Positions 41,325 to 54,385 of a stretch of DNA of 64,000 nucleotides are shown here, one piece after another. The first letter of the stretch is position 1; each line of letters opens with the position of its first letter. Below the pieces are notes generated by a model that was given only the letters and a program-made list of their open reading frames with translations, did not search any database and was not told where the DNA came from. The position numbers and the translations under genes are program-made. This DNA comes from Rummeliibacillus suwonensis (lineage in GTDB: Bacteria > Bacillota > Bacilli > Bacillales_A > Planococcaceae): positions 158,144 to 222,143 of the forward strand of contig NZ_VCBL01000003.1 in NCBI RefSeq assembly GCF_007896435.1, written 5' to 3'.

Positions 41325-41602
41325 TGGAAGCACGTGAAGTATTAAAACGTCCTGTCATTACTGAGCGTTCTTCAGAACTAATGGCAGAAAACAAATATAC
41401 TTTTGAAGTTGACACTCGTGCCAACAAAACAGAAGTAAAAGACGCTGTTGAAGAAATTTTTGGCGTTAAAGTTGAAAAAGTTAACATTATGAACTACAAA
41501 GGTAAATACAAACGCGTTGGACGCTTTGGTGGTTACACAAACAAACGTCGTAAAGCAATTGTAAAATTATCTGAAGGCGAAATCGAATTATTTGAAAAGT
41601 AA
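41324..41602 (+). CDS. rplW: 50S ribosomal protein L23
   Basis: A 92-aa exit-site protein that docks trigger factor and [30 protein letters not shown]. Its SD GAGGAGGTG lies within the end of rplD, with a 1-nt overlap. Confidence 0.96.
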   Translation: MEAREVLKRPVITERSSELMAENKYTFEVDTRANKTEVKDAVEEIFGVKVEKVNIMNYKGKYKRVGRFGGYTNKRRKAIVKLSEGEIELFEK

Positions 41603-41643
41603 TTGATCGTTCAATATGAACAATAAAGAAGGAGGGAACACAA

Positions 41644-42474
41644 ATGGCGATTAAAAAGTATAAGCCTACCTCAAATGGTCGTCGTAATATGACATCATCT
41701 GACTTTGCTGAGATTACTACTAACAAACCTGAAAGATCTTTGTTAGAATCTACAAAAAGCAAAGCTGGTCGTAATAACCAAGGTAAAATCACTGTTCGTC
41801 ATAATGGTGGTGGCCACAAACGTCAATATCGTGTCATTGATTTCAAACGTGTAAAAGATGACATTCCAGGACGCGTTGCTACTATCGAATATGATCCAAA
41901 CCGATCTGCTAACATCGCATTAATCAACTATGCTGATGGTGAAAAACGTTATATTCTAGCACCAAAAGGTCTAGAAGTTGGAATGACAATTGTATCTGGT
42001 CAAGAAGTTGATATTAAAGTAGGGAACGCTCTACCATTATCAAACATCCCAATGGGTACAACAATCCATAATATTGAATTAAAACCTGGCAAAGGTGGTC
42101 AACTAGTACGTTCTGCTGGTACATCTGCTCAAGTTTTAGGTAAAGAAGGTAAATACGTAATCGTTCGTCTTCAATCTGGCGAAGTTCGTATGATCCTAGG
42201 TACATGTCGTGCTACTATCGGTGAAGTTGGTAATGAACAACATGAACTTATTCACCTTGGTAAAGCTGGACGTACTCGTTGGTTAGGTAAACGCCCAACT
42301 GTTCGTGGTTCTGTTATGAACCCTAACGATCACCCACATGGTGGTGGTGAAGGTAAAGCTCCTGTAGGACGTAAATCACCAATGACTCCTTGGGGTAAAC
42401 CAGCACTTGGTTACAAAACTCGTAATAAGAGAAACAAATCCGACAAACTTATCATTCGTCGTCGCAAAAAATAA
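41644..42474 (+). CDS. rplB: 50S ribosomal protein L2
   Basis: A 276-aa protein with [13 protein letters not shown], the conserved [19 protein letters not shown] loop near the peptidyl-transferase centre, and a basic C-terminus (KLIIRRRKK). Confidence 0.97.
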   Translation: MAIKKYKPTSNGRRNMTSSDFAEITTNKPERSLLESTKSKAGRNNQGKITVRHNGGGHKRQYRVIDFKRVKDDIPGRVATIEYDPNRSANIALINYADGEKRYILAPKGLEVGMTIVSGQEVDIKVGNALPLSNIPMGTTIHNIELKPGKGGQLVRSAGTSAQVLGKEGKYVIVRLQSGEVRMILGTCRATIGEVGNEQHELIHLGKAGRTRWLGKRPTVRGSVMNPNDHPHGGGEGKAPVGRKSPMTPWGKPALGYKTRNKRNKSDKLIIRRRKK

Positions 42475-42534
42475 TGTGATTAGACTACGGTTCAACAAGA
42501 GAGCCGTGGTAGGATCACGGAGGGAGGTTCCAAA

Positions 42535-42816
42535 ATGGGTCGTAGCTTGAAAAAAGGGCCTTTTGTTGATGAACACTTAATGAAAAAAGTAGAAGCTCAA
42601 CAAGATTCAGAAAAAAAACAAGTGATTAAAACTTGGTCTCGCCGCTCTACAATCTTCCCGAATTTCATCGGTTTAACAATCGCTGTATATGATGGACGTA
42701 AACACGTGCCTGTATACGTGACTGAAGATATGGTAGGTCATAAACTAGGCGAATTTGCACCAACACGTACTTTCAAAGGACATGGTGCAGATGATAAGAA
42801 AACTTCAGTACGCTAA
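42535..42816 (+). CDS. rpsS: 30S ribosomal protein S19
   Basis: A 93-aa protein: [50 protein letters not shown]. Preceded by a 60-nt spacer and SD GGAGGGAGG. Confidence 0.97.
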   Translation: MGRSLKKGPFVDEHLMKKVEAQQDSEKKQVIKTWSRRSTIFPNFIGLTIAVYDGRKHVPVYVTEDMVGHKLGEFAPTRTFKGHGADDKKTSVR

Positions 42817-42837
42817 TTTGAGAGGAGGTAAATCCTG

Positions 42838-43182
42838 ATGCAAGAAGCTAAAGCTATTGCTCGCACAGTTCGAATTGCTCCTCGTAAAGTCCGCTTAGTA
42901 GTTGATTTAATCCGAGGCAAGCAAGTTGGCGAAGCGGTTGCAATTTTACGTCATACTCCAAGAACAGCATCTCCTGTAGTAGAAAAAGTACTAAAATCTG
43001 CAGTTGCAAACGCTGAACACAATTATGATTTAGATGTTAATAACTTAGTAATTTCAGAAGTATTCGTTGACGAAGGTCCAACGTTAAAACGTTTCCGTCC
43101 ACGTGCTCAAGGACGTGCAAGCGCTATTAACAAACGTACAAGCCACATTACAATCGTGGTATCTGAGAAGAAGGAGGGATAA
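42838..43182 (+). CDS. rplV: 50S ribosomal protein L22
   Basis: A 114-aa protein: [20 protein letters not shown] and the tunnel hairpin [29 protein letters not shown]. Confidence 0.96.
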   Translation: MQEAKAIARTVRIAPRKVRLVVDLIRGKQVGEAVAILRHTPRTASPVVEKVLKSAVANAEHNYDLDVNNLVISEVFVDEGPTLKRFRPRAQGRASAINKRTSHITIVVSEKKEG

Positions 43183-43185
43183 TAC

Positions 43186-43842
43186 GTGGGACAAAAAGTA
43201 CATCCAATAGGATTACGTGTCGGTGTCATTCGTGATTGGGAATCTAGATGGTACGCTGAAAAAGACTATGCTACATTACTTCACGAAGACATTAAAGTTC
43301 GTAAATTCATTGAAACTCGTTTAAAAGAAGCATCGGTTTCTAAAGTTGAAATCGAACGTGCTGCAAATAAAATCAACATTACAATTAGCACAGCGAAACC
43401 AGGTATGGTTATCGGTAAAGGCGGTACAGAAGTAGAAACACTTCGTAAAAACCTTAACGAAATGACTGGTAAACGCGTTCACATCAACATCGTTGAAATC
43501 AAACGTGCTGATCTTGACGCTAAATTAGTAGCTGAAAATATTGCTCGCCAATTAGAAAACCGTGTATCATTCCGTCGTGCACAAAAACAAGCAATCCAAC
43601 GCACAATTCGTGCAGGTGCTCAAGGTATTAAAACACAAGTATCTGGGCGTCTAGGTGGCGCTGATATCGCTCGTGCTGAACACTACAGCGAAGGAACTGT
43701 TCCACTTCATACTCTTCGTGCTGACATTGATTATGCTCATGCAGAAGCTGACACTACTTATGGTAAATTAGGTGTTAAAGTATGGATCTATCGTGGTGAA
43801 GTCCTTCCAGTTAAGAAGAACTCTGAGGAAGGAGGCAAATAA
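43186..43842 (+). CDS. rpsC: 30S ribosomal protein S3
   Basis: A 218-aa protein with a KH domain ([19 protein letters not shown]) and the C-terminal signature ([30 protein letters not shown]). GTG start at 43186 with GGAGGG inside the end of rplV. Confidence 0.97.
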   Translation: MGQKVHPIGLRVGVIRDWESRWYAEKDYATLLHEDIKVRKFIETRLKEASVSKVEIERAANKINITISTAKPGMVIGKGGTEVETLRKNLNEMTGKRVHINIVEIKRADLDAKLVAENIARQLENRVSFRRAQKQAIQRTIRAGAQGIKTQVSGRLGGADIARAEHYSEGTVPLHTLRADIDYAHAEADTTYGKLGVKVWIYRGEVLPVKKNSEEGGK

Positions 43843-43843
43843 T

Positions 43844-44752
<909 letters not shown>

Positions 44753-44790
44753 TATATTTCGGAATATACATCCGAAGGGAGGTAACCTAA

Positions 44791-45159
<369 letters not shown>

Positions 45160-45194
45160 TTACATGACAGTGCCAATCAAGGAGGTGCGACAGA

Positions 45195-45506
45195 ATGCAT
45201 GTTAAAAAAGGCGACAAAGTAGTGGTTATTACAGGTAAAGATAAAGGAAAAACAGGTGTGATCTTAGCTGCTTTTCCTAAAAAAGACCGTGTAATAGTTG
45301 AAGGTGTTAACATCGTAAAAAAACATGTGAAACCTAACCAACTTAATCCACAAGGTGGAATTGTCAGCCAAGAGGCAGCAATTCACGTTTCGAACGTAAT
45401 GCTAATCGATCCTAAATCTGGCGAGCCGACTCGCGTAGGTTATAAAGTAGAAGATGGCAAAAAAGTTCGTATAGCAAAAAAATCAGGTGCAGTAATCGAT
45501 AAATAA
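45195..45506 (+). CDS. rplX: 50S ribosomal protein L24
   Basis: A 103-aa KOW-domain protein: [51 protein letters not shown]. Confidence 0.97.
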   Translation: MHVKKGDKVVVITGKDKGKTGVILAAFPKKDRVIVEGVNIVKKHVKPNQLNPQGGIVSQEAAIHVSNVMLIDPKSGEPTRVGYKVEDGKKVRIAKKSGAVIDK

Positions 45507-45532
45507 GTTTAAAAGAGAAGGGAGGTACAAAC

Positions 45533-46072
45533 ATGAACCGCCTAAAAGAAAAATATGAAAATGAAGTTTCTAAAGCTCTTATGAGTAAATTTGGATATAC
45601 TTCAACAATGCAAGTACCAAAAGTTGAAAAAATTGTTGTCAACATGGGTGTTGGTGATGCAGTTCAAAACTCAAAAGTTCTTGATGCTGCTGTTGAAGAA
45701 TTAACATTAATTACTGGTCAAAAACCAGTTGTTACTAAAGCTAAAAAATCAATTGCAGGCTTCCGTCTTCGTGAAGGCATGCCAATCGGTGCAAAAGTTA
45801 CATTACGTGGTGAACGTATGTATGACTTCTTGGACAAATTAATTTCTATTTCTCTTCCACGTGTACGTGACTTCCATGGGATTTCTAAAAAAGCATTTGA
45901 TGGTCGCGGCAATTACACTCTTGGAGTGAAAGAACAATTAATCTTCCCTGAAATCGACTATGATAAAGTTTCAAAAGTACGCGGTATGGATATCGTTATC
46001 GTTACTACTGCGAACTCAGATGAAGAAGCTCGCGAGTTGTTAACACAATTCGGTATGCCATTCCAAAAATAA
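45533..46072 (+). CDS. rplE: 50S ribosomal protein L5
   Basis: A 179-aa 5S-rRNA-binding protein: [56 protein letters not shown]. Confidence 0.97.
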   Translation: MNRLKEKYENEVSKALMSKFGYTSTMQVPKVEKIVVNMGVGDAVQNSKVLDAAVEELTLITGQKPVVTKAKKSIAGFRLREGMPIGAKVTLRGERMYDFLDKLISISLPRVRDFHGISKKAFDGRGNYTLGVKEQLIFPEIDYDKVSKVRGMDIVIVTTANSDEEARELLTQFGMPFQK

Positions 46073-46077
46073 TATAG

Positions 46078-46275
<198 letters not shown>

Positions 46276-46305
46276 TCCCCTAATTTGGGAAGGAGGTAAA
46301 TTGTA

Positions 46306-46704
46306 ATGACTATGACAGATCCAATTGCAGATATGCTTACACGCATTCGTAATGCGAACATGGTCCGTCACGAAAAATTAGAGCTTCCAGCTTCTAATAT
46401 TAAAAAAGAAATCGCTGAAATTCTTAAGCGTGAAGGTTTCGTTCGTGACGTTGAATATGTTGAAGATGACAAACAAGGTATTATCCGTATCTTCTTAAAA
46501 TACGGTCAAAATAATGAACGTGTTATTACAGGCTTAAAACGTATTTCTAAACCAGGTCTACGTGTTTATGCGAAAACTGATGAAGTGCCTAAAGTGTTGA
46601 ACGGTCTAGGTATCGCTTTAGTATCAACTTCACAAGGTTTATTAACAGATAAAGAAGCTCGCGCTAAAAAAGTTGGCGGCGAAGTTTTAGCATACGTTTG
46701 GTAA
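46306..46704 (+). CDS. rpsH: 30S ribosomal protein S8
   Basis: A 132-aa protein: [51 protein letters not shown] second in-frame ATG two codons later is possible. Confidence 0.97.
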   Translation: MTMTDPIADMLTRIRNANMVRHEKLELPASNIKKEIAEILKREGFVRDVEYVEDDKQGIIRIFLKYGQNNERVITGLKRISKPGLRVYAKTDEVPKVLNGLGIALVSTSQGLLTDKEARAKKVGGEVLAYVW

Positions 46705-46736
46705 TTAGCAACAAAGGAATGGAGGTGCAACATTAA

Positions 46737-47276
46737 ATGTCTCGTATAGGTAAAAAGCCAATCGAGGTACCTGCAGGTGTTACTGTATCAATTGATGCTG
46801 AGAATGTAGCAACTGTAAAAGGACCAAAAGGCGAATTAGTTCGTGCTTTTAGCAAAGATATTAAAATCGAACAAGAAGGTAATGTGATCACTTTATCACG
46901 TCCTTCTGAATCTAAAGAACACCGTACAATTCATGGTACAACTCGTGCTTTACTTGCTAACATGGTTACAGGTGTTTCTGAAGGATTCGCTAAATCTTTA
47001 GAATTAGTTGGGGTTGGTTATCGTGCTCAATTACAAGGTAAAAAACTTGTATTGAACGTTGGTTACTCTCACCCAGTAGAATTCACACCAGAAGAAGATT
47101 TAGAATTTGAAGTACCTTCTAACACTAAAGTAGTCGTTAAAGGTATCTCTAAAGAAAAAGTGGGAGCTCTTGCTTCAAACATTCGTGACGTACGTCCGCC
47201 AGAACCATATAAAGGTAAAGGGATTCGTTATGAAGGCGAATATGTTCGCCGTAAAGAAGGTAAAACAGGTAAATAA
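46737..47276 (+). CDS. rplF: 50S ribosomal protein L6
   Basis: A 179-aa protein: [73 protein letters not shown]. Confidence 0.97.
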   Translation: MSRIGKKPIEVPAGVTVSIDAENVATVKGPKGELVRAFSKDIKIEQEGNVITLSRPSESKEHRTIHGTTRALLANMVTGVSEGFAKSLELVGVGYRAQLQGKKLVLNVGYSHPVEFTPEEDLEFEVPSNTKVVVKGISKEKVGALASNIRDVRPPEPYKGKGIRYEGEYVRRKEGKTGK

Positions 47277-47309
47277 TGCTGCTTAAGCGTTAGAAAGGAG
47301 TGAACCTTT

Positions 47310-47669
47310 GTGATTACGAAACAAGATAAAAATCAAGTTCGTAAAAAACGTCATGCTCGCGTACGTGCTAAAATTTCAGGTACTACACAACGTCCACGTT
47401 TAAATGTATACCGTTCAAATAAACACATTTACGCTCAAATCATTGACGATACTCAAGGCGTAACACTTGCTTCAGCTTCAACTATGGATAAAGATTTTGA
47501 AGGTGCTGCAAGCAATGTGGAAGCTGCAACAAAAATTGGTGAAACAATCGCTAAACGTGCTGCAGAAAAAAATATCAAAGCTGTTGTATTTGACCGTGGT
47601 GGTTATTTATATCATGGACGTGTAAAAGCTTTGGCTGAAGCTGCTCGCGAAAACGGTTTAGAATTTTAA
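47310..47669 (+). CDS. rplR: 50S ribosomal protein L18
   Basis: A 119-aa 5S-rRNA-binding protein: [50 protein letters not shown] start behind AAAGGAGTG. Confidence 0.97.
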   Translation: MITKQDKNQVRKKRHARVRAKISGTTQRPRLNVYRSNKHIYAQIIDDTQGVTLASASTMDKDFEGAASNVEAATKIGETIAKRAAEKNIKAVVFDRGGYLYHGRVKALAEAARENGLEF

Positions 47670-47690
47670 TAAGAAGGAGGTATACTTTTC

Positions 47691-48194
47691 ATGGGTCTTA
47701 ATATTGACGCAAACAATCTAGAACTTGAAGAACGCGTTGTTACAATTAACCGCGTTGCTAAAGTTGTAAAAGGTGGACGTCGTTTCCGCTTTACTGCATT
47801 AGTTGTAGTTGGAGATCGTAATGGTCATGTAGGTTTTGGTACTGGTAAAGCACAAGAAGTACCTGATGCTATTCGTAAAGCTGTAGAAGATGCTAAGAAA
47901 AACCTTATTGAAGTTCCACGTGTTGGTGGTACTACACCTCACTTAGTAATTGGTAACTTTGGTGCAGGTCATATCATGGTCAAACCTGCTGCTCCTGGTA
48001 CAGGTGTTATCGCTGGTGGTCCAGTACGTGCCGTACTTGAACTTGCTGGTATTACTGATATTCTATCTAAATCTTTAGGTTCAAACACACCAATCAACAT
48101 GGTACGTGCAACTATTAAAGGTTTATCTGAATTAAAACAAGCTGAAGAAGTTGCAAAACTTCGTGGTAAATCAGTAGAAGAACTATTAGGTTAA
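47691..48194 (+). CDS. rpsE: 30S ribosomal protein S5
   Basis: A 167-aa protein: the S5 dsRBD-like domain ([22 protein letters not shown]) and [34 protein letters not shown]. Confidence 0.97.
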   Translation: MGLNIDANNLELEERVVTINRVAKVVKGGRRFRFTALVVVGDRNGHVGFGTGKAQEVPDAIRKAVEDAKKNLIEVPRVGGTTPHLVIGNFGAGHIMVKPAAPGTGVIAGGPVRAVLELAGITDILSKSLGSNTPINMVRATIKGLSELKQAEEVAKLRGKSVEELLG

Positions 48195-48208
48195 GGGAGG
48201 GAAATAAC

Positions 48209-48391
48209 ATGTCAAATAAACTAGAAATTACCCTCACTAAAAGTTTAATTGGTGCTAAACCAGCTCAACGTAAAACAATTGAAGCACTAGGTTTACGTAA
48301 AATGCATCAAACTGTTGAACATGCTGACAACGAAGCTATTCGCGGTGCGATTACTAAAGTTGCTCACTTAGTAACAGTTACTGAAAAATAA
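48209..48391 (+). CDS. rpmD: 50S ribosomal protein L30
   Basis: A 60-aa protein: [37 protein letters not shown], 14 nt after rpsE. Confidence 0.96.
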   Translation: MSNKLEITLTKSLIGAKPAQRKTIEALGLRKMHQTVEHADNEAIRGAITKVAHLVTVTEK

Positions 48392-48423
48392 TCTTAAATT
48401 TAAATACAAGGAGGTGCCATCTA

Positions 48424-48864
48424 ATGAAACTTCATGAGTTAGAACCAGCAGCTGGTTCACGCAAAGAACGTAACCGTGTTGGCCGTGGTATTGCGACTGG
48501 TAATGGTAAAACTTCAGGTAGAGGACAAAAAGGTCAAAAATCACGTTCAGGCGGCGGTGTACGCCCTGGATTTGAAGGTGGTCAAAACCCAATTTTTCGT
48601 CGTTTACCAAAACGCGGATTCACTAACATTAATCGCAAGGAATACGCTATCGTAAATCTTGATGCATTAAATCGTTTTGAAGAAGGCACAGAAGTTACAC
48701 CAGCTTTACTTATTGAAACTGGTGTTGTGGGTAAAGAAAAAGCAGGCATTAAAGTTCTTGGTAACGGAACTCTTGATAAAAAGCTTACAGTCAAAGCTCA
48801 TAAATTCTCTACATCTGCAAAAGAAGCAATTGAAAATGTCGGCGGAAACATTGAGGTGATTTAA
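48424..48864 (+). CDS. rplO: 50S ribosomal protein L15
   Basis: A 146-aa protein: [22 protein letters not shown], the Gly/Arg-rich extension [26 protein letters not shown]. The stop codon shares one base with the secY ATG. Confidence 0.97.
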   Translation: MKLHELEPAAGSRKERNRVGRGIATGNGKTSGRGQKGQKSRSGGGVRPGFEGGQNPIFRRLPKRGFTNINRKEYAIVNLDALNRFEEGTEVTPALLIETGVVGKEKAGIKVLGNGTLDKKLTVKAHKFSTSAKEAIENVGGNIEVI

Positions 48865-50150
48865 TGTTTCGAACAATCTCTAACTTTATGAGCGTGAGAG
48901 ATATAAGAAATAAAATCATTTTCACCCTTTTGATGTTGGTGGTTTTCCGTATAGGGTCGTTCATTCCAGTACCAAATGTAGATGCTGAAGTATTACAACA
49001 AACGGATCAATACAGCTTGGTTGGTTTCTTGAATACTTTTGGCGGTGGAGCACTTAAAAACTTCTCTATTTTTGCGATGGGGATTATGCCTTATATTACG
49101 GCATCAATTATTGTTCAACTGTTACAAATGGATGTTGTCAAAAAGTTCACCGAGTGGTCAAAACAAGGTGAAGTTGGTCGTAAAAAACTTGCCCAATTTA
49201 CTCGTTATTTTGCAATTCTCCTTGCATTTATTCAATCAATCGCTATGTCTTACGGTTTTAACCGTATGTACAGCGGTTCATTGATTAAAGAAGAAGGAGT
49301 AATGACGTACTTAACAATTGCGATCGTGTTAACTGCAGGTACAGCATTCTTATTATGGCTAGGCGAACAGATTACAGAAAAAGGTGTTGGAAATGGTATT
49401 TCCATTGTCATCTTCGCTGGGATCGTAGCTGCATTACCTAATACAGTGAACCAAATTTATGCTCAACAATTTGAAAATGCTGGTGACCAATTGTTCATCA
49501 ACATTATTACGCTTGTCTTGATTGCATTAGCAGCTCTTGCCATTGTAGTCGGAGTTATTTATGTTCAACAAGCGAATCGTAAAATTCCGATTCAATATGC
49601 GAAAGGTTCTGGTGCTCAACGTGGAGCTCAACAATCGCATCTTCCATTGAAAGTCAACTCTGCAGGGGTTATTCCAGTAATCTTTGCTGTTGCATTTCTC
49701 GTAACACCGAGAACAATTGCTACTTTCTTCGAAGACAATAAAGTAACACAATTTATTGAAAGAACGTTTGATTATTCTCAACCAGTTGGGATGATTTTAT
49801 ATGTAGCGCTAATTGTAGCGTTTACGTATTTTTATGCGTTTGTTCAAGTTAATCCAGAAAAAGTTTCTGATAATCTGAAGAAACAAGGCGCTTATATTCC
49901 AGGTATTCGCCCGGGTAAAAGTACACAAGATTATTTAACAACTGTTTTATATCGCTTAACATTTGTAGGAGCTATTTTCTTGGCAGTAGTGGCAGTTCTT
50001 CCAATCTTGTTTATCAATATTGCCAATCTACCATCTTCTGCACAGATTGGTGGTACTAGTTTGTTGATCGTTGTCAGTGTTGCACTAGAAACGATGAAAC
50101 AATTAGAATCACAACTTGTAAAACGTCACTACAAAGGTTTTATGAAATAA
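48864..50150 (+). CDS. secY: Preprotein translocase channel SecY
   Basis: A 428-aa protein with ten membrane segments forming the Sec channel. Landmarks: GGGALKNFSIFAMGIMPYITASI (plug/TM2 region), GEQITEKGVGNGIS, and PEKVSDNLKKQGAYIPGIRPGK in the C-terminal ribosome-facing loop. Translationally coupled to rplO (TAATG). Confidence 0.97.
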   Translation: MFRTISNFMSVRDIRNKIIFTLLMLVVFRIGSFIPVPNVDAEVLQQTDQYSLVGFLNTFGGGALKNFSIFAMGIMPYITASIIVQLLQMDVVKKFTEWSKQGEVGRKKLAQFTRYFAILLAFIQSIAMSYGFNRMYSGSLIKEEGVMTYLTIAIVLTAGTAFLLWLGEQITEKGVGNGISIVIFAGIVAALPNTVNQIYAQQFENAGDQLFINIITLVLIALAALAIVVGVIYVQQANRKIPIQYAKGSGAQRGAQQSHLPLKVNSAGVIPVIFAVAFLVTPRTIATFFEDNKVTQFIERTFDYSQPVGMILYVALIVAFTYFYAFVQVNPEKVSDNLKKQGAYIPGIRPGKSTQDYLTTVLYRLTFVGAIFLAVVAVLPILFINIANLPSSAQIGGTSLLIVVSVALETMKQLESQLVKRHYKGFMK

Positions 50151-50173
50151 AGGTTGGTTTTTTGGAACGTTAA

Positions 50174-50869
<696 letters not shown>

Positions 50870-51299
50870 TACCCGAGATTAAGGACGCAGATGTCTGCAA
50901 CCGCGGGAGTATGTGGTAGCATAGCGAAAATTCATTTTCGAGAGCTGCAAAAGCATATTGTACCCGGTCTATGCACTGATGAATAGTTTGTATCTTTTGG
51001 ATACCATATATATCCTTGATGCATTCTTTATTCTGAAAGGGTATAATGGGTTTCGTGGAAAAGTATCTGTGTAAACGGTAAGCGGGTATACAGGATCTCA
51101 TCCAGGGTAGCCGGGGAGCGTGTGAGAATCAGGTAAACCCTGCACTTATATCTTGGTTCGAGAAGCGAAGCCTGATGAGCGTCTTTCGAACATCTCTCAT
51201 ACAAACCAAACATATGTTGAGAAGTAGCATAACTTGCAGCAAATTCCGAAAGAATTTGGCGATAGTTCTTGAATTGCATATAGAAGGGAGACAGGGTCG
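50870..51299 (+). other. Hairpin-rich non-coding region between adk and infA
   Basis: 430 bp without a credible gene, at the place of map and ybzG in B. subtilis. Perfect small hairpins: GCAGA/TCTGC (50887-50898), CGAAAA/TTTTCG (50925-50940), CAGGGT/ACCCTG (51103-51142), GTTCGA/TCGAAC (51156-51191), AAATTC/GAATTT (51241-51257). A TATAAT at 51042-51047 suggests a promoter, which would make the later stems an infA 5' leader of about 245 nt. No T-run terminator is seen. Confidence 0.5.
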
Positions 51300-51518
51300 A
51301 TGGCGAAAGACGATGTAATTGAAATCGAAGGCACAGTTATTGAAACTTTGCCAAACGCGATGTTTAAGGTAGAATTAGAAAATGGTCATACAGTTCTTGC
51401 ACATGTATCAGGCAAAATCCGTATGCACTTTATTCGCATTTTACCTGGGGATAAAGTAACCATTGAGTTATCTCCATATGACTTAACTCGCGGTCGTATC
51501 ACATACCGTTTTAAATAA
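51300..51518 (+). CDS. infA: Translation initiation factor IF-1
   Basis: A 72-aa OB-fold protein: [65 protein letters not shown]. First gene of the alpha-operon part, possibly with its own promoter at 51042. Confidence 0.97.
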   Translation: MAKDDVIEIEGTVIETLPNAMFKVELENGHTVLAHVSGKIRMHFIRILPGDKVTIELSPYDLTRGRITYRFK

Positions 51519-51555
51519 TCTTTTGCACTCCGGACCACTAAGGAGGTTAGGTTAG

Positions 51556-51669
<114 letters not shown>

Positions 51670-51693
51670 TTTTCAAGGAGGTGTAAATTATAC

Positions 51694-52059
51694 ATGGCAC
51701 GTATTGCTGGTGTTGACATTCCACGCGAAAAACGCGTTGTAGTTTCATTAACATACATTTTCGGTATCGGTAACACAACTGCTAAACAAATTCTTGCAGA
51801 CGCAGGTGTTTCAGAAGATACTCGTGTTCGTGATTTAACAGAAGACGAACAAAACAAAATCCGTGAACAAGTTGACAAATACAAAGTAGAAGGTGACTTA
51901 CGTCGCGAAACTTCTCTTAACATTAAACGCTTAATGGAAATCGGTTCTTACCGAGGTATTCGTCATCGTCGCGGTTTACCAGTACGCGGACAACATTCTA
52001 AAAACAACGCACGTACTCGTAAAGGTCCTCGTAAAACTGTAGCTAATAAGAAAAAATAG
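51694..52059 (+). CDS. rpsM: 30S ribosomal protein S13
   Basis: A 121-aa protein: [55 protein letters not shown]. Confidence 0.97.
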   Translation: MARIAGVDIPREKRVVVSLTYIFGIGNTTAKQILADAGVSEDTRVRDLTEDEQNKIREQVDKYKVEGDLRRETSLNIKRLMEIGSYRGIRHRRGLPVRGQHSKNNARTRKGPRKTVANKKK

Positions 52060-52066
52060 TAGGTAA

Positions 52067-52474
<408 letters not shown>

Positions 52475-52555
52475 TAGTTGCAACTCTCTTATGTATTGAG
52501 TACACTTTTTATACATGAATAGAATATATAGTTTGAATGATTAATGAATGATTGA

Positions 52556-52584
52556 TTGACATTCGATTTAAATGGAAATAATAC
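52556..52584 (+). promoter_or_regulatory. Sigma-A promoter upstream of rpoA
   Basis: TTGACA (52556-52561), 17-bp spacer, TAATAC (52579-52584), in a 144-nt gap between rpsK and rpoA; gives rpoA-rplQ an internal promoter. Confidence 0.75.
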
Positions 52585-52618
52585 CATATATTCGATGTTT
52601 TGAAGGAGGGTAAATTGA

Positions 52619-53563
52619 ATGATCGAAATTGAAAAACCAAAGATTGAAACCGTAGAGATCAGTGATGATTTAAAATACGGCAAGTTTGTTGTAGAACCAC
52701 TTGAACGTGGGTATGGAACTACTTTGGGTAATTCACTACGTCGTATCCTTCTGTCTTCTTTACCAGGAGCTGCTGTAACCTCAATTCAAATTGACGGCGT
52801 ACTACACGAATTCTCTACTGTTGAAGGCGTTGTAGAAGATGTTGCATCAATTATTTTGAACATTAAAAAGCTAGCTTTAAAAATTTACTCTGACGAAGAA
52901 AAAGTCATTGAAATTGATTTTAAAGGTGACGGAGTTGTAACTGCTGCAGATATTACGCATGACAGTGACGTAGAAGTATTAAATCCAGATCTATACATTG
53001 CAACTGTTGCTAATAATGGTCATCTCCGTATGCGTATGTATGCGCAACGTGGACGTGGATACACTCCAGCTGATCAAAACAAACGTGAGGATCTTCCTAT
53101 CGGCGTGATCCCGATCGACTCTATTTACACTCCAGTTTCACGCGTCAACTACACTGTTGAAAATACTCGTGTTGGACAATCTTCTGACTACGATAAACTT
53201 TCACTTGATGTGTGGACAGATGGCAGCATCGGTCCAAAAGAGGCGATTTCGCTCGGAGCTAAGATTTTAACCGAGCACTTAAATATCTTCGTTGGTTTAA
53301 CAGATGAAGCAAAAACTGCTGAAATCATGGTTGAAAAAGAAGAAGATCAAAAAGAAAAGGTTTTAGAGATGACGATCGAAGAACTAGATCTTTCTGTTCG
53401 TTCTTACAACTGTCTAAAACGTGCTGGCATCAATACGGTTCTAGAACTTGCTAACAAGTCAGAAGACGATATGATGAAAGTTCGTAATTTAGGGCGTAAA
53501 TCATTAGAAGAAGTAAAAGCGAAGTTAGAAGAGCTTGGTTTAGGATTACGAGAAGAAGACTAA
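52619..53563 (+). CDS. rpoA: RNA polymerase alpha subunit RpoA
   Basis: A 314-aa subunit: assembly domain (to about 230; [20 protein letters not shown]) and C-terminal DNA-binding domain ([33 protein letters not shown]). SD GAAGGAGGG. Confidence 0.97.
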   Translation: MIEIEKPKIETVEISDDLKYGKFVVEPLERGYGTTLGNSLRRILLSSLPGAAVTSIQIDGVLHEFSTVEGVVEDVASIILNIKKLALKIYSDEEKVIEIDFKGDGVVTAADITHDSDVEVLNPDLYIATVANNGHLRMRMYAQRGRGYTPADQNKREDLPIGVIPIDSIYTPVSRVNYTVENTRVGQSSDYDKLSLDVWTDGSIGPKEAISLGAKILTEHLNIFVGLTDEAKTAEIMVEKEEDQKEKVLEMTIEELDLSVRSYNCLKRAGINTVLELANKSEDDMMKVRNLGRKSLEEVKAKLEELGLGLREED

Positions 53564-53615
53564 GCGACTTTAAAAATATGTAAGATCAGTAATTGAACAA
53601 AGGAGGGAAACATCC

Positions 53616-53996
53616 ATGGGTTACAGAAAACTTGGACGTACAAGTTCTCAACGCAAAGCTTTATTACGTGATTTAGCAACAGACCTAATCATTAACGAGC
53701 GTATTGAAACAACAGAAACTCGTGCGAAAGAATTGCGCTCAGTAGTTGAAAAAATGATTACTTTAGGTAAACGTGGTGACTTACACGCTCGTCGTCAAGC
53801 TGCTGCATTTATCCGTCGTGAAGTAGCAACTTCAACTGATGCTGAAGGTAATGAATCAACAGTTTTTGCACTTCAAAAATTGTTTGATGATGTAGCACCA
53901 CGCTACACTGACCGTCAAGGCGGTTATACTCGCATTATGAAATTAGGATCTCGCCGTGGTGACGGTGCACCTGTAGTTGTAATTGAATTAGTTTAA
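53616..53996 (+). CDS. rplQ: 50S ribosomal protein L17
   Basis: A 126-aa protein, six residues longer than in B. subtilis because of a small insertion (STDAEGNES) before the ALQKLF segment. [20 protein letters not shown] and [10 protein letters not shown] are typical. End of the ribosomal superoperon. Confidence 0.97.
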   Translation: MGYRKLGRTSSQRKALLRDLATDLIINERIETTETRAKELRSVVEKMITLGKRGDLHARRQAAAFIRREVATSTDAEGNESTVFALQKLFDDVAPRYTDRQGGYTRIMKLGSRRGDGAPVVVIELV

Positions 53997-54011
53997 TTAT
54001 AACAATGCGAG

Positions 54012-54057
54012 GGAGGGTGTACTTGTTCACTATAATTGAACTTACACCCTCTTTTTT
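54012..54057 (+). terminator. Terminator after rplQ
   Basis: GAGGGTGTA..TTCA paired with TGAA..TACACCCTC, followed by T6. Its place immediately after rplQ is also that of the L17 downstream element described in some Firmicutes. Confidence 0.9.
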
Positions 54058-54084
54058 AAAAAATAAAGATTTATACGACAAATT

Positions 54085-54231
54085 GAAAAGCTGAGCGTTA
54101 TGATGAGCGGACATCATTAGTGCTGTCTCGTTTAGCTCTACGCACCTCATTCACGTTTAAGGTATGAGCGACCTTAGAACGGGAGATATCTAATTAGCGC
54201 ATTTCTCTGAGTGGGGTGCGCGCTTTTTTAT
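54085..54231 (+). ncRNA. Candidate structured RNA/leader upstream of ecfA1
   Basis: Contains ATGATG/CATCAT or alternatively GACA/TGTC, then a long stem CGTTTAAGGT/ACCTTAGAACG (54154-54181, one bulge), and ends with AGCGC/GCGCT (54196-54224) and a T6 tail. The layout, aptamer-like stems then a terminator, could be a riboswitch or a small RNA. I cannot match it to a known class. Confidence 0.45.
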
Positions 54232-54254
54232 TTTATTTTGATAGCAGCCTAATT

Positions 54255-54290
54255 CGACTTTTGCCATTATGGACAAAGTCGTCTTTTTTT
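54255..54290 (+). terminator. Third tandem terminator before ecfA1
   Basis: CGACTTTTG/CAAAGTCG stem with TC then T7. No gene lies between it and the previous terminator, so read-through control of ecfA1 or processing of the RNA above is likely. Confidence 0.75.
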
Positions 54291-54385
54291 ACCAAAAGCT
54301 ATTTTCAACTAGTAATCATACATAAAACAGTGTAAGTTATAAAAGAGCAGAGCTTAGAACAGTCTAGCGAGAGGAGTTAAAACGC

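Larger units (their letters stand above)
53997..54385. other. Intergenic region rplQ-ecfA1 with stacked terminators
   Basis: No gene. Three terminator-like hairpins (54012, 54196, 54255) and a further strong hairpin (54154-54181) lie in series; the last ~90 nt lead into the ecfA1 SD GAGAGGAG. Confidence 0.6.

Noticed and set aside
51170-51195. CTGATGAG in the adk-infA spacer, resembling a hammerhead ribozyme core
   Set aside because: The required GAAA partner and a stem II are not present (the sequence continues to TTCGAAC), and no cleavage-site stem was found.
51028-51279. 83-codon minus-strand frames in the adk-infA spacer
   Set aside because: No SD, no recognisable domain, and the region is better explained by plus-strand hairpins.
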